Shown piece by piece: positions 17,456 through 26,501 of a stretch of 64,000 nt of DNA (the first letter of the stretch is position 1; each line of letters opens with the position of its first letter). The stretch comes from Runella zeae DSM 19591. Its GTDB lineage: Bacteria > Bacteroidota > Bacteroidia > Cytophagales > Spirosomataceae. Both the position numbers and the translations under genes were made by a program. The DNA lies in the NCBI RefSeq assembly GCF_000423565.1, contig NZ_AUIF01000010.1, positions 186,001 to 250,000 of the forward strand. Reading direction: 5' to 3'. The notes under the pieces are model-generated. The model had not been told where the DNA came from, did not search any database, and saw only the letters and a list, made by a program, of their open reading frames with translations.

Positions 17456-18571
17456 ATGAAAGAAATTAAGGCTATCATCAATGCTTATGACCACATTGAC
17501 CCGACCAAAAACAAAGCTGCCCTTGCCACGGTAGTACGCGTAGAAGGTTCTTCTTATCGACGCACTGGCGCGCGCATGCTCATCACCGACGATGGTGTAT
17601 GGGTGGGGGGGATCAGTGGTGGATGCCTTGAAGGAGATACCCTAAAGCGAGCTCGCCTTGCCATGGCCAAATCCGAAGCAAGCTTGGTGACTTACGATAC
17701 TACCCAAGATGACCAATACCAAATCGGCGTCGGACTAGGCTGTAATGGAGTGATTGATGTATTGCTTACGCCCCTCAAAATAGGCGATTCCAACAATCCT
17801 GTCGAAATCCTGAAAAGTTGTATGAACGAGCGCCGGCAGACCCATGTTTTGCTCACTATCATGCGACTAGAAGAAAGTTGGGAGAGTTTAGGAGCAGGAC
17901 AGGTGGTGCGCTATACTGATTCTGATAGTCTGAATGTTTTTGGCACAATACAATTTGAAATAGAAGAGGCTATTCAAGAGCAACTCCAAAAAGGCAAATC
18001 TGGCCCCAAATCTTTCATGTTAGAGGGAGGAGTAGCTATGGAGTTGTTTATTGAAATCCTCCCACCTGAAGTGCATTTGGTATTGATGGGCCATCAATAT
18101 GATGTACTTCCTTTGGCACGTTTAGTAAAAGAAATCGGATGGCGAGCTACTGTGGTAGCCAATCCTCAAAAAGTGATGCAAAAACTCTTTGCTACTGCCG
18201 ATGCGCTGGTAGCACCTGCCGACTTTGATTCTATTTTGATTGACAACCATACGGCTATCATTTTGATGTCGCATGATTATAAAACCGATAAATACAACCT
18301 CCCTAAAGTTCTCCAAACAAAGGCCTCTTACATCGGAATGTTGGGGCCAAGAGTGCGGTCTGAAAAAATCTTTAATGAGCTAGCCCAAGAAGGCATACAC
18401 CTTACCGACGCCGATATGATACGTATCCATGCTCCAGTGGGCCTGGACATAGGCGCAGTATCGCCCGAAGAAATTGCCCTTTCTATCGTTGCCGAAATCA
18501 GAGCAGTGTTTTCGGATAGAGATGGTTCTGCTCTCAGATTACGGTTGGCACCTATTCATGAAAGAGACTAA
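17456..18571 (+). CDS. XdhC/CoxI family molybdenum-enzyme maturation protein
   Basis: 371 residues with both halves of the family: the N-terminal XdhC_CoxI domain (LATVVRVEGSSYRRTGARM, WVGGISGGCLEGD with the conserved Cys, and GLGCNGVIDV) and the C-terminal Rossmann domain (LVLMGHQYDVLPLARL, then ASYIGMLGPRVRSEKIF and GLDIGAVSPEEIALSI). XdhC-type proteins bind the molybdenum cofactor and insert its sulfurated form into xanthine dehydrogenase-type enzymes. moeA follows after 64 bases on the same strand, which supports the cofactor link. No molybdoenzyme gene is in the window. Confidence 0.88.
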   Translation: MKEIKAIINAYDHIDPTKNKAALATVVRVEGSSYRRTGARMLITDDGVWVGGISGGCLEGDTLKRARLAMAKSEASLVTYDTTQDDQYQIGVGLGCNGVIDVLLTPLKIGDSNNPVEILKSCMNERRQTHVLLTIMRLEESWESLGAGQVVRYTDSDSLNVFGTIQFEIEEAIQEQLQKGKSGPKSFMLEGGVAMELFIEILPPEVHLVLMGHQYDVLPLARLVKEIGWRATVVANPQKVMQKLFATADALVAPADFDSILIDNHTAIILMSHDYKTDKYNLPKVLQTKASYIGMLGPRVRSEKIFNELAQEGIHLTDADMIRIHAPVGLDIGAVSPEEIALSIVAEIRAVFSDRDGSALRLRLAPIHERD

Positions 18572-18635
18572 ATAGCCGAAGATTTTCCGTTCTTTATTTA
18601 AGTTGTTTAACCCATAATGCACCCCTATTGATTCG

Positions 18636-19838
18636 ATGAAACTAACGTCTGTTACTGAGGCTACCAACATCATTCTAGAAAATACCCTAGATTTCGGAAC
18701 CGAACCTATCTCCTTCGAAAAAGCGCACCGCCGAGTATTAGCTCAAGACCTTATCGCAGACCGTGATTTCCCACCTTTCGACCGCGTCACTATGGACGGA
18801 ATCGCCCTTCGGTGGGAAAGCTACGAAAACGGCCAACGTGATTTTCGAATTGAAAGTACTCAAACCGCTGGTGAAGCCCAGCACACTCTTTCAGACCCTA
18901 ATGCTTGTATAGAAGTGATGACAGGTAGTACATTGCCTATCAATACAGACTTAGTAGTAAAATATGAAGACCTCGATATCAGAGACGGGATTGCGTATCT
19001 TGCTAATAGCCTCAAAAAAGGTCAAAATGTGCATTATCAGGGAGAAGATAGAGTAGTAGGCAAACCAATCGTCGGTACTCACACTCTTTTGGGTCCTTCG
19101 GAGATTGCGATTGCAGCAAGTGTGGGCGCTTCTAAGGTTGTTGTAAAAAAACTGCCCTCGGTCGTAATCATCACTTCAGGCGATGAACTAGTGCCTGTTT
19201 CGCAAGAGCCTTTGCCTCATCAAATCAGAAGTTCGAATGTATATTGTATCGCCGACCTTCTCAAATTTTATCAGATTGAGGCTGATTTTATTCATATTCC
19301 CGACAATCTCACCCAAACCCAAGTCACTATTGGGCAAGCTCTTCTTCAATACGATGTATTAATATTGTGCGGCGGAGTATCACAAGGGAAGAAAGACTTT
19401 ATTCCTAACGCCCTCGAAGCCGAAGGCGTAAAAAAAATTTTTCATAAAGTGAGCCAACAACCTGGTAAACCTTTTTGGTTTGGAAAAAAAGAAAACAAAA
19501 CCGTGTTTGCTCTGCCCGGCAATCCTGTGTCTTCTTTTTTGTGTGCACGTCGGTACTTTATCCCCTGGCTTCGCAAGTCACTCGGTCTGCCCGCATTGGA
19601 TAATATATATGCCGCTTTGAGTGAAGATTATACCTACAACTCTCCACTTACTTACTTTTTACAGGTAAAACTGTTTCAAGAAGGTGCAACCCTCATGGCT
19701 AAACCAAGCACTGGACATGGCTCTGGAGACTTTGCCAATCTAACTGACTCACAAGGATTTATAGAACTACCATTCGAACGAAACACCTTCTTTAAGGGCG
19801 ATATTCTTCCGATTTGGCGATATGATTTTATTGTATGA
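18636..19838 (+). CDS. moeA: Molybdopterin molybdotransferase
   Basis: 400 residues with the MoeA domain order. DFPPFDRVTMDGIAL is the N-terminal signature, IITSGDELVP and LILCGGVSQGKKDFIP belong to the MoaB/Mog-like catalytic domain, and FALPGNPVSSF is the conserved PGNP loop. The last 70 residues form the C-terminal beta domain. The enzyme inserts molybdate into adenylylated molybdopterin to give active molybdenum cofactor. It follows xdhC, with which it probably shares a promoter. Confidence 0.93.
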   Translation: MKLTSVTEATNIILENTLDFGTEPISFEKAHRRVLAQDLIADRDFPPFDRVTMDGIALRWESYENGQRDFRIESTQTAGEAQHTLSDPNACIEVMTGSTLPINTDLVVKYEDLDIRDGIAYLANSLKKGQNVHYQGEDRVVGKPIVGTHTLLGPSEIAIAASVGASKVVVKKLPSVVIITSGDELVPVSQEPLPHQIRSSNVYCIADLLKFYQIEADFIHIPDNLTQTQVTIGQALLQYDVLILCGGVSQGKKDFIPNALEAEGVKKIFHKVSQQPGKPFWFGKKENKTVFALPGNPVSSFLCARRYFIPWLRKSLGLPALDNIYAALSEDYTYNSPLTYFLQVKLFQEGATLMAKPSTGHGSGDFANLTDSQGFIELPFERNTFFKGDILPIWRYDFIV

Positions 19839-19907
19839 TAATTAAAATACCGTTTGATAAATAATTAAAAAAAAGCTTAGCAAAAATTTTGAGAGGCCGA
19901 ATTCTTT

Positions 19908-19923
19908 GTTTACAATTGTAAAC
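19908..19923. promoter_or_regulatory. Perfect palindrome, possible BlaI/MecI/CopY-type operator
   Basis: GTTTACAATTGTAAAC reads the same on both strands. Its core TACAATTGTA fits the TACAnnTGTA operator recognised by BlaI, MecI and CopY repressors. It lies about 240 bases upstream of the predicted nrdA start point, so it may serve nrdA or an unseen transcript. No repressor gene of this family is nearby. Confidence 0.45.
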
Positions 19924-20125
19924 AATTATTCTATATCTTGCTCCTACTTTTGAATTGAAGAGCTTGAGGAAATAACGCTTGATAATTTTTCTTATAAATT
20001 TTCGACGAACCTCAAGCTGTGGTCAGTTAGTGTAAAACACTAAGGACAAATTCGTTAACGATTTCTTAACATTATACGTTGATTAGACTTTTCAAATTTC
20101 GTCTCAATCAATGGCTCACATTAAC

Positions 20126-20157
20126 TTGGAAGGAGACCAGAAAGGTTCTTAATTTTG
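20126..20157 (+). promoter_or_regulatory. Promoter of nrdA
   Basis: TTG at 20126-20128, a 21-base spacer and TAATTTTG at 20150-20157 match the Bacteroidota consensus. It predicts transcription from about 20162. Confidence 0.75.
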
Positions 20158-20268
20158 TAGACTGTACGGCACTGCTAAACACGCTTTAACAGTGTCTTTG
20201 AATATTATTGTGTTTGATATTGCTTTACCCTAAAAGATAGATTGATCACCCCATAAACATTTTGCTGT

Positions 20269-22710
20269 ATGTACGTAATAAAACGCGATGGCCGCCGCGA
20301 ATCGGTCAAATTTGATAAGATTACTTCCCGCATCGAAAAGTTGTGCTATGGTTTAGAAGCGGCTTACGTTCAGCCTATTGAGGTAGCCAAAAAAGTAGTA
20401 GCCGGTATTTATGATGGTGTCACCACTGCCGAATTAGATGTATTAGCCGCCGAAACAGCCGCATCTATGACGACAAAGCACCCCGACTATGCTATCTTAG
20501 CAGCCAGAATCGCTATCTCCAATTTGCACAAAAATACGCTGAAGTCATTTTCAGCGACGATGAAGCTTCTTTATACGTACACAGATCCTAAAACTGGAGA
20601 AAATGCCGCCCTTATTTCAAAGCAAGCGCACGATGTGATTCGCAAACATGCGGCACTCCTTGATTCAACTATCATTTACGACCGAGATTATGGATATGAC
20701 TATTTTGGGTACAAAACCCTAGAGAAGTCTTATCTTCTAAAAATAAACGGAAAAATTGCCGAACGACCTCAGCACATGCTTATGCGTGTAGCGGTAGGTA
20801 TTCACTTAGACGACATCGACGCGGTTATTGAGACTTATAATCTCCTCTCGGAGCGCTGGTTTACTCATGCTACTCCTACGCTTTTCAATGCCGGAACACC
20901 CAAGCCCCAAATGTCGAGCTGCTTCTTGCTCACCATGAAAGAAGACAGTATCGAAGGCATTTATGATACCCTTAAGCAGTGTGCACTTATTTCACAATCA
21001 GCGGGTGGAATCGGTCTAAGCATTCATAATATTCGTGCCACTGGAAGCTATATCAAAGGTACCAATGGCAACTCTAACGGTATTGTGCCCATGCTTCGTG
21101 TATTCAATGATACCGCTCGATACGTAGACCAAGGAGGTGGTAAGCGTAAAGGCTCTTTTGCGATTTATCTTGAACCTTGGCATGCTGATATTCACGATTT
21201 CTTGGATTTAAAGAAAAACCACGGCAAAGAAGAACTCCGCGCTCGCGATTTGTTTTATGCCATGTGGATTCCAGACTTGTTTATGAAGCGTGTTGAGAAA
21301 AACGATACGTGGTCACTTTTCTGCCCTCATGAATGCCCCGGTTTGCCAGATACTTACGGTGAAGAGTTTGAGCAGCTTTATGAAAAATATGAGCGCGAAG
21401 GCAAAGCCCGCAAAACCATCAAAGCACAAGATTTGTGGTTTGCGATTATGGAGTCTCAAATTGAGACAGGTACCCCTTACATGCTTTATAAAGACCATGC
21501 CAATCGCAAGTCAAATCAAAAAAATCTAGGCACCATCAAGTCTTCTAACTTGTGCACCGAAATCATGGAATATACTTCTCCTGATGAGGTAGCTGTATGT
21601 AACTTGGCCTCTATTTCATTGCCCAAGTTTGTAGAGCAAGGCGCCGATGGATTCTTGCATTTTAACCATCAGAAGTTGTTTGAAATTACGAAAGTAGTAA
21701 CACGCAACCTCAACAAAATCATTGACCTTAATTATTATCCTGTAGTAGAAGCAGAGCGTAGCAACAAACGCCACCGCCCTATTGGGATTGGTATTCAAGG
21801 CTTGGCTGATGCCTTTTTGATGATGCGTATGCCTTTTGAGTCAGAAGAAGCCCGTCGCCTCAATGAAGATATTCATGAGACGATTTATCATGGAGCTATG
21901 AGTGCTTCTATGGAATTGGCCAAACAATACGGTCCTTATGAAACTTGGAAAGGCTCACCGATTTCACAGGGTATTTTCCAATTTGATATGTGGGGCATTA
22001 CCCCCAAAAGCAGCAATTGGAATTGGGAGCAACTCCGTAAGGATGTTGTAAAATACGGCGTACGTAACTCTCTATTGCTAGCACCAATGCCCACGGCATC
22101 GACCAGCCAAATCCTGGGCAACAACGAGTGCTTTGAGCCATTTACTTCCAATCTATACGTTCGTCGCGTACTGTCAGGAGAGTTTGTGGTGGTCAACAAA
22201 TACTTGTTAAAAGACCTAGTAAAAGAAGGCCTTTGGAATGATGCTATGAAAAACAAACTTATGGCTCACAATGGCTCAGTACAGAAAATCGCCGAGATTC
22301 CACAACACCTCAAAGACCTTTATAAAACAGCGTGGGAAATTAAACAAAAAACCATCGTGGATATGGCCGCTGATCGCGGAGCTTACATCTGTCAGTCTCA
22401 GTCATTAAATATCTTCATGGAAAATGCCAATTTTGGCAAATTGACCTCGATGCACTTCTATGCTTGGAAAAAAGGACTCAAAACAGGTATGTATTATCTA
22501 CGTACTCAAGCTGCGGTGGATGCGGTTAAATTTACGGTAGAGAAAAATGCCGAAGCGGTATTGGAGCCTGTGACCACAACAGTAGCCGAAAAAGAGCTTA
22601 ATTATGAGAAGTATGCCCAAGAGCATGCCCCTCAAGCCGCTGCTCGCGACGCAGAAGCCGAAAAGCAATATGCCATTGACTCTGCTAATCAAAATCAAAA
22701 AGCAGAATAA
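20269..22710 (+). CDS. nrdA: Class I ribonucleoside-diphosphate reductase, alpha subunit
   Basis: 813 residues: an ATP-cone allosteric domain (about 1-90) and the reductase barrel. Catalytic residues are visible: Cys218 (SSCFLL), Cys429 (NLCTEI, thiyl radical site), Cys444 (AVCNLAS), and the radical-relay pair Tyr742-Tyr743 (GMYYLRT). It reduces ribonucleotides to deoxyribonucleotides with a beta subunit, whose gene nrdB is not adjacent. Oddity: the last 70 residues contain no cysteine, whereas class Ia enzymes normally end in a Cys pair that re-reduces the active site; I see no frameshift that would restore one. Confidence 0.95.
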   Translation: MYVIKRDGRRESVKFDKITSRIEKLCYGLEAAYVQPIEVAKKVVAGIYDGVTTAELDVLAAETAASMTTKHPDYAILAARIAISNLHKNTLKSFSATMKLLYTYTDPKTGENAALISKQAHDVIRKHAALLDSTIIYDRDYGYDYFGYKTLEKSYLLKINGKIAERPQHMLMRVAVGIHLDDIDAVIETYNLLSERWFTHATPTLFNAGTPKPQMSSCFLLTMKEDSIEGIYDTLKQCALISQSAGGIGLSIHNIRATGSYIKGTNGNSNGIVPMLRVFNDTARYVDQGGGKRKGSFAIYLEPWHADIHDFLDLKKNHGKEELRARDLFYAMWIPDLFMKRVEKNDTWSLFCPHECPGLPDTYGEEFEQLYEKYEREGKARKTIKAQDLWFAIMESQIETGTPYMLYKDHANRKSNQKNLGTIKSSNLCTEIMEYTSPDEVAVCNLASISLPKFVEQGADGFLHFNHQKLFEITKVVTRNLNKIIDLNYYPVVEAERSNKRHRPIGIGIQGLADAFLMMRMPFESEEARRLNEDIHETIYHGAMSASMELAKQYGPYETWKGSPISQGIFQFDMWGITPKSSNWNWEQLRKDVVKYGVRNSLLLAPMPTASTSQILGNNECFEPFTSNLYVRRVLSGEFVVVNKYLLKDLVKEGLWNDAMKNKLMAHNGSVQKIAEIPQHLKDLYKTAWEIKQKTIVDMAADRGAYICQSQSLNIFMENANFGKLTSMHFYAWKKGLKTGMYYLRTQAAVDAVKFTVEKNAEAVLEPVTTTVAEKELNYEKYAQEHAPQAAARDAEAEKQYAIDSANQNQKAE

Positions 22711-22730
22711 ATAAGTCTCTCTCAATTCTA

Positions 22731-22772
22731 AAGAAGCACCGATACATCTCAAAAAATCGGTGCTTCTTTTTT
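22731..22772 (+). terminator. Intrinsic terminator of nrdA
   Basis: A 13-bp perfect stem (AAGAAGCACCGAT with ATCGGTGCTTCTT) is followed by T residues, 20 bases after the nrdA stop. Confidence 0.9.
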
Positions 22773-22876
22773 GAGAAAGCTACACCGTTCAATAAATAAG
22801 GCCAGAAGTTCATAAACCTATGTGATTATTTTTTTATTTTTGATACGTTGTTGATATTGTATTTTAAGACACACCA

Positions 22877-23992
22877 ATGTTTTCTCGTCTTGTTTGCATA
22901 TTGTTTTTTCTTTCCAGTCAACTAGCAATCGCCCAGCTAATTGAAGGTTTTGACGCATGTGATAGAGTCCCACTTGAAGCAGATTGCTGGATATTCAATG
23001 CTTGCAATGTTACTCCAGTTAGCAGTAGTGCTTCTGCCAATTGCGCCCTTATTACTAGCCCTCAAGTTTCGGATACAGCCACCGCTACCACTCCTGCCTT
23101 TGCAATTCCAGTAGGTCAGCAAATTACTTTACAATTTAAGTTTCAGTTATTAAAAGCATCAAATAGTCCAAGAAAGATACAGATCTATTTGTGGGATATA
23201 GAAAAAAATACTCGCAAATCAATCTACCAATTTTCCTACCCTTCTGACCCTACCAAACAAGCATTGAGTGTTTATAATGTCAATCACACCTCATCTATTG
23301 CTAACGATGCAAGTGGGAAATTCCGCCTCCTTTTCTTGATGGTATGTGGCGGAGACGCGGCCCAACTCACCGTAGATGATATTTATTTTGGGTCCGCCCC
23401 GAGTTTTCGTCGGTTGGATGCGCCCGGCACCTGCCGAGGGCAGTCTAATGCTGTTATTGTCAATAATCTAACAGCCAAGATGGATCAATGTCAAGTACGT
23501 TTGTCATGGAGTATTCCAGCCACTAGTATAGTTACCTCCTTCATAGTACAAAAAAGCACCGACGGAACTGAATATAAAGATTATGGACGTGTACCAGTGA
23601 TTGGAGCAGGTGCTACTCAAACTTACAACTATATAGATACCGAACCCGCTCTCAAAACTTTTTACAGGATTCGTCAGGTAGATTTAACAGGCAGAATCAC
23701 ATTTTCAAATATTGTTGAAGTAATCGATCCCTGTGAAGGCATCCGAATAAACCTAGAACAGCCAGGTATCAATATATATATCATTAATGGTAAATCCTCT
23801 GACCCCAGTTTAAAGCAATTAGGAACAGCGTATTTGTGTAATGTTCAGGGAATTATACTAAAATCTAAACCTCTAAACGTCTCATCACCCGTTGTTTTTG
23901 ATTGCTCATCTTATCCTACTGGCACTTACATAATTAGAGTCCAAAACACCAAAGAATATCCAGTAATCAACCAAAAAATCACTGTTTATTAA
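22877..23992 (+). CDS. Secreted protein with FN3-like and T9SS C-terminal-like regions
   Basis: 371 residues with a signal peptide (to about IAQ, residue 20). Residues about 20-175 form a Cys-rich beta region (DACDRVPLEADCW; MVCGGDAAQLTVDDIYFG) resembling a jelly-roll. About 195-290 is FN3-like (CQVRLSWSIPATSIVTSFIVQKS; FYRIRQVDLTGRITFSN), common in T9SS cargo. The last 80 residues end with YPTGTYIIRVQN, similar to T9SS type A sorting domains but without the usual YPNP start. It lies just upstream of the curli genes; whether it belongs to them is uncertain. Probably cell-surface or released. Confidence 0.7.
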   Translation: MFSRLVCILFFLSSQLAIAQLIEGFDACDRVPLEADCWIFNACNVTPVSSSASANCALITSPQVSDTATATTPAFAIPVGQQITLQFKFQLLKASNSPRKIQIYLWDIEKNTRKSIYQFSYPSDPTKQALSVYNVNHTSSIANDASGKFRLLFLMVCGGDAAQLTVDDIYFGSAPSFRRLDAPGTCRGQSNAVIVNNLTAKMDQCQVRLSWSIPATSIVTSFIVQKSTDGTEYKDYGRVPVIGAGATQTYNYIDTEPALKTFYRIRQVDLTGRITFSNIVEVIDPCEGIRINLEQPGINIYIINGKSSDPSLKQLGTAYLCNVQGIILKSKPLNVSSPVVFDCSSYPTGTYIIRVQNTKEYPVINQKITVY

Positions 23993-24176
23993 TCATCTGT
24001 GTTGTACCGTTTGATAAATTAATGTCTTTTTGGTATTTTTTATCAGATATTATTTCTTATTTTTGTTAGCCCTATTTTTGAGGGTCTTTACTATCCTACT
24101 TCATCTTGATTATTGCCCATTATTGGTATTAGTGCTCTGATTATTCAATACATTTTGGTATATATTACGTATATTT

Positions 24177-24192
24177 GGTTAGCGTACTAACC
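24177..24192. promoter_or_regulatory. Inverted repeat upstream of the curli operon
   Basis: GGTTAGCGTACTAACC has 6-bp arms around CGTA, 88 bases before the first curlin gene ATG. An imperfect -7-like element (AATATTTG, 24203-24210) follows it. It is a candidate binding site for a dimeric curli regulator; no csgD-like gene is in the window. Confidence 0.4.
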
Positions 24193-24279
24193 TCGAAGGT
24201 CTAATATTTGCATATTATTTAATAGTTTGTTTAATCATTTTTCTGTTTCTTTGTTAAACTCACGCAAAATCTCATCTCT

Positions 24280-25554
24280 ATGAAAAACGTCTTTATTACT
24301 GTAGCAGCGTTGTTGACTACGTTAGCTGCTTACAGTCAGAACACAGGTACGTCCACCATTACCGGTTCCGGGAACATTGGCACACACACACAAACAGGCG
24401 TAAAAAGTAATCTTGATATTACTATATCAGGCGACGAAAACCAGCTTACTACTACCCAAACGTCTTCATTGCTAGGCAACAATGAAGCTACTATCACTAT
24501 CACTGGCAATACCAACAAAGTAACTTTAGATCAAACTTCTGACAATACTTCTGGCTCAGCATTTGAGTCTCTTACGTTGACTCAAAACGGTACAAGCAAC
24601 GAAGCAGTAATTACTCAAAGTGGTATCAGTGAAAGTGGTCATGATGCTACTATTAATCAAATTGGAGAAACTAACATCGCAATTGTTACGCAAACTGGAG
24701 CAGGTGTAGGGGTAGACGGAATAGAAATTACTCAGGATGGCGTAAGCAATACCGCGACAGTAATTCAAACTAACTTAGGAATAAGTTTGGGAGGATATCA
24801 GCAGAGTGCTATCATCAAACAAGAAGACGGAGATGGTGGAACAGTGACCCTCAATGAGGCAACAGTCGTTCAGACATCTTTTAGCATGGGACAAAACATA
24901 GCTGAAGTACAACAAAAAGGGACGTCTAATCAAAGTATTATTACTCAGACTTCAGACGATGTGAGTTCCATAAATGACGCGCTTACCATTCAGAACGGAG
25001 AAACTAATATTGCTTCTATACTACAAGGCTTCAACGGGCCTGGCTCTTCGGCAAGTAATGACGCAGATATTTATCAAACTGGTGACCTAAACAATGCCAC
25101 AATCATACAAGATGGAGTTGCTACATCTTCCAATGGAGCCACTATTGACCAAGTGGGTGATGGTAACGTAGCAATTGTAGGACAAAATACCACTGCCTCT
25201 GAAGCTATCAATTATGTTTCGATTAGTCAATTTGGAGATGACAATACTGCCGGTACCTCTCAGACTGCAACTGGGTCAGCGGCTTCTAACGAAATTGAAC
25301 TAACTCAACAAGGTAACGAGAATGCTGCCACATACCTCCAAGAAGGCGAAGGGAACTCCCTAACGATGACCCAAACCGGTAATTTGAACCTCTCAGAAAT
25401 CGACCAGCTAGGTAGTATGAATAGCATCACGGCTACTCAAAATGGTAACTCGAATATTCTTAGTGGTACCCAAAATGGCTCGGGCAATACTTTTAACAGT
25501 ACCCAAACTGGTAATGGTAACGTTTTAAGCGGTTTCACCCAAAATGGCATATAA
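24280..25554 (+). CDS. Curlin-repeat amyloid subunit (CsgA/CsgB-like)
   Basis: 424 residues: a signal peptide (MKNVFITVAALLTTLAAYSQ) and then almost entirely imperfect repeats of about 20-24 residues with the curlin pattern x-Q-x-G-x-x-N-x-A-x-I-x-Q (for example LTQNGTSNEAVITQSG; INQIGETNIAIVTQTG). Each repeat forms a strand-turn-strand rung of the curli amyloid. At roughly 17 repeats it is far longer than E. coli CsgA, which has five. It is exported through CsgG, encoded downstream. It is the first gene of the curli cluster and is followed by two hairpins. Whether it is the major or nucleating subunit cannot be told. Confidence 0.88.
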   Translation: MKNVFITVAALLTTLAAYSQNTGTSTITGSGNIGTHTQTGVKSNLDITISGDENQLTTTQTSSLLGNNEATITITGNTNKVTLDQTSDNTSGSAFESLTLTQNGTSNEAVITQSGISESGHDATINQIGETNIAIVTQTGAGVGVDGIEITQDGVSNTATVIQTNLGISLGGYQQSAIIKQEDGDGGTVTLNEATVVQTSFSMGQNIAEVQQKGTSNQSIITQTSDDVSSINDALTIQNGETNIASILQGFNGPGSSASNDADIYQTGDLNNATIIQDGVATSSNGATIDQVGDGNVAIVGQNTTASEAINYVSISQFGDDNTAGTSQTATGSAASNEIELTQQGNENAATYLQEGEGNSLTMTQTGNLNLSEIDQLGSMNSITATQNGNSNILSGTQNGSGNTFNSTQTGNGNVLSGFTQNGI

Positions 25555-25588
25555 TTAAGCCTCAAAGTTGAAAAATTAGGATATTAAT

Positions 25589-25690
25589 CCTTTCTTTTTA
25601 TAAAAGAATACTTAAAAAAGAAAGGTTACCCCAAAGCTGCCTAAGTGCTTTTTGAGCTTTTTATGTAAGTTCTAAAGTGCTTGGGCAGCT
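25589..25690 (+). other. Two tandem hairpins after the large curlin gene
   Basis: CCTTTCTTTTT (25589-25599) pairs with AAAAAGAAAGG ending 25625. AGCTGCC (25635-25641) pairs with GGCAGCT (25684-25690), extended by further matches inside. They may attenuate or stabilise the transcript so that the first curlin is made in excess over downstream genes. Confidence 0.5.
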
Positions 25691-25744
25691 AAATTGTTGA
25701 AATATAATGCTGTAGATATAATATTTTAATATTATTTTTAAGCC

Positions 25745-25960
25745 ATGATAGAGATACAACAATCCGGAAACAAAAACATAGCCGAAGTCACTCAAACGAC
25801 TATCGACAAGGACGGCGTGAAAGAGACGACGACCGAAACCTTCATTGATGATAATGGCAATACGCAGGTTATCATTAGTAATGATGGCAAATCCAAAGCG
25901 GTTATCAATCAAATAGGCAATAACAATAGAGTGGTTATTAAACAGACCAGTCACTCCTAA
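25745..25960 (+). CDS. Small curlin-like protein without signal peptide
   Basis: 71 residues in three recognisable curlin-like rungs (IEIQQSGNKNIAEVTQTT; VIISNDGKSKAVINQIG; NNNRVVIKQTSHS), separated by an acidic linker. The signal peptide expected of a CsgG substrate is absent, and an in-frame TAA lies one codon before the ATG, so no upstream extension is possible. It lies between two exported curlin genes on the same strand. It may be a cytoplasmic curlin-like regulator, a gene remnant that lost its 5' end, or exported in another way. The composition and repeat pattern support a real coding sequence. Confidence 0.65.
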   Translation: MIEIQQSGNKNIAEVTQTTIDKDGVKETTTETFIDDNGNTQVIISNDGKSKAVINQIGNNNRVVIKQTSHS

Positions 25961-26002
25961 AATAATATTCCCATCATTCTAATACCAATCCTTCGGATAC
26001 AA

Positions 26003-26500
26003 ATGAAAAAGTTTTTTTTATCCCTTGTTTTTGCACTACCTATTTTGGCGCAAGCACAGTCAGAAGCATCATGGTCTGATTTTATTAAAAACAATACCCC
26101 TACAGATAAGCAAACCGCTGTCTTAGGTCTTAATCAGCTAGGCTCTGTTCCTTCTACACCAACCGCTCAAAATGAGTTTCATATTTTGCAAAACGGGAGT
26201 AACAATAACTTCTCTGTTTCTACTTCGGGCACCGGCTCAACAATAAATACTTATCAACAGGGTTCGGGTAATAATATGGATGTTAATCTGATAGGAAGTA
26301 ATGGGGGCCTTAGTTTAACCCAAGTAGGTTCGGGCAACTCCCTGCTTTTATCAAACAATATTAATCAATCTAACCTGGAAGTAACTCAACTAGGCAATAA
26401 CAACGGCCTCGTGAGTTCAGGTACTATTACTCCCACTGTATTGCCTTTAAAGATTGAACAATCAGGCGGTATGCAAATTAGCATTACTCATAATTATTAA
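26003..26500 (+). CDS. Second exported curlin-repeat protein (possible nucleator, CsgB-like)
   Basis: 165 residues with a signal peptide (MKKFFLSLVFALPILAQAQ). A non-repetitive segment (about 20-55) is followed by four to five curlin rungs (FHILQNGSNNNFSV; INTYQQGSGNNMDV; LSLTQVGSGNSLLL; LEVTQLGNNNGLV) and a terminal KIEQSGGMQISITHNY. Shorter than the 424-residue curlin, it could be the nucleating subunit; that is inferred from the two-subunit plan of known curli systems. csgE starts 2 bases after its stop, which indicates one transcript. Confidence 0.8.
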   Translation: MKKFFLSLVFALPILAQAQSEASWSDFIKNNTPTDKQTAVLGLNQLGSVPSTPTAQNEFHILQNGSNNNFSVSTSGTGSTINTYQQGSGNNMDVNLIGSNGGLSLTQVGSGNSLLLSNNINQSNLEVTQLGNNNGLVSSGTITPTVLPLKIEQSGGMQISITHNY

Positions 26501-26501
26501 T

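Larger units (their letters stand above)
19839..20268 (+). other. Gene-free 430-bp region upstream of nrdA
   Basis: No protein frame is credible here. The region holds a 15-base motif repeated elsewhere (19848-19862), a perfect 16-base palindrome (19908-19923), the nrdA promoter (20126-20157) and a leader of about 105 bases in which CACTG and CAGTG can pair. Confidence 0.6.

Noticed and set aside
24280-25554. Tandem repeats as a CRISPR-like or minisatellite array
   Set aside because: The repeats are degenerate at DNA level and in one long reading frame with the curlin Q-x-G-x-x-N pattern, so they are protein repeats.
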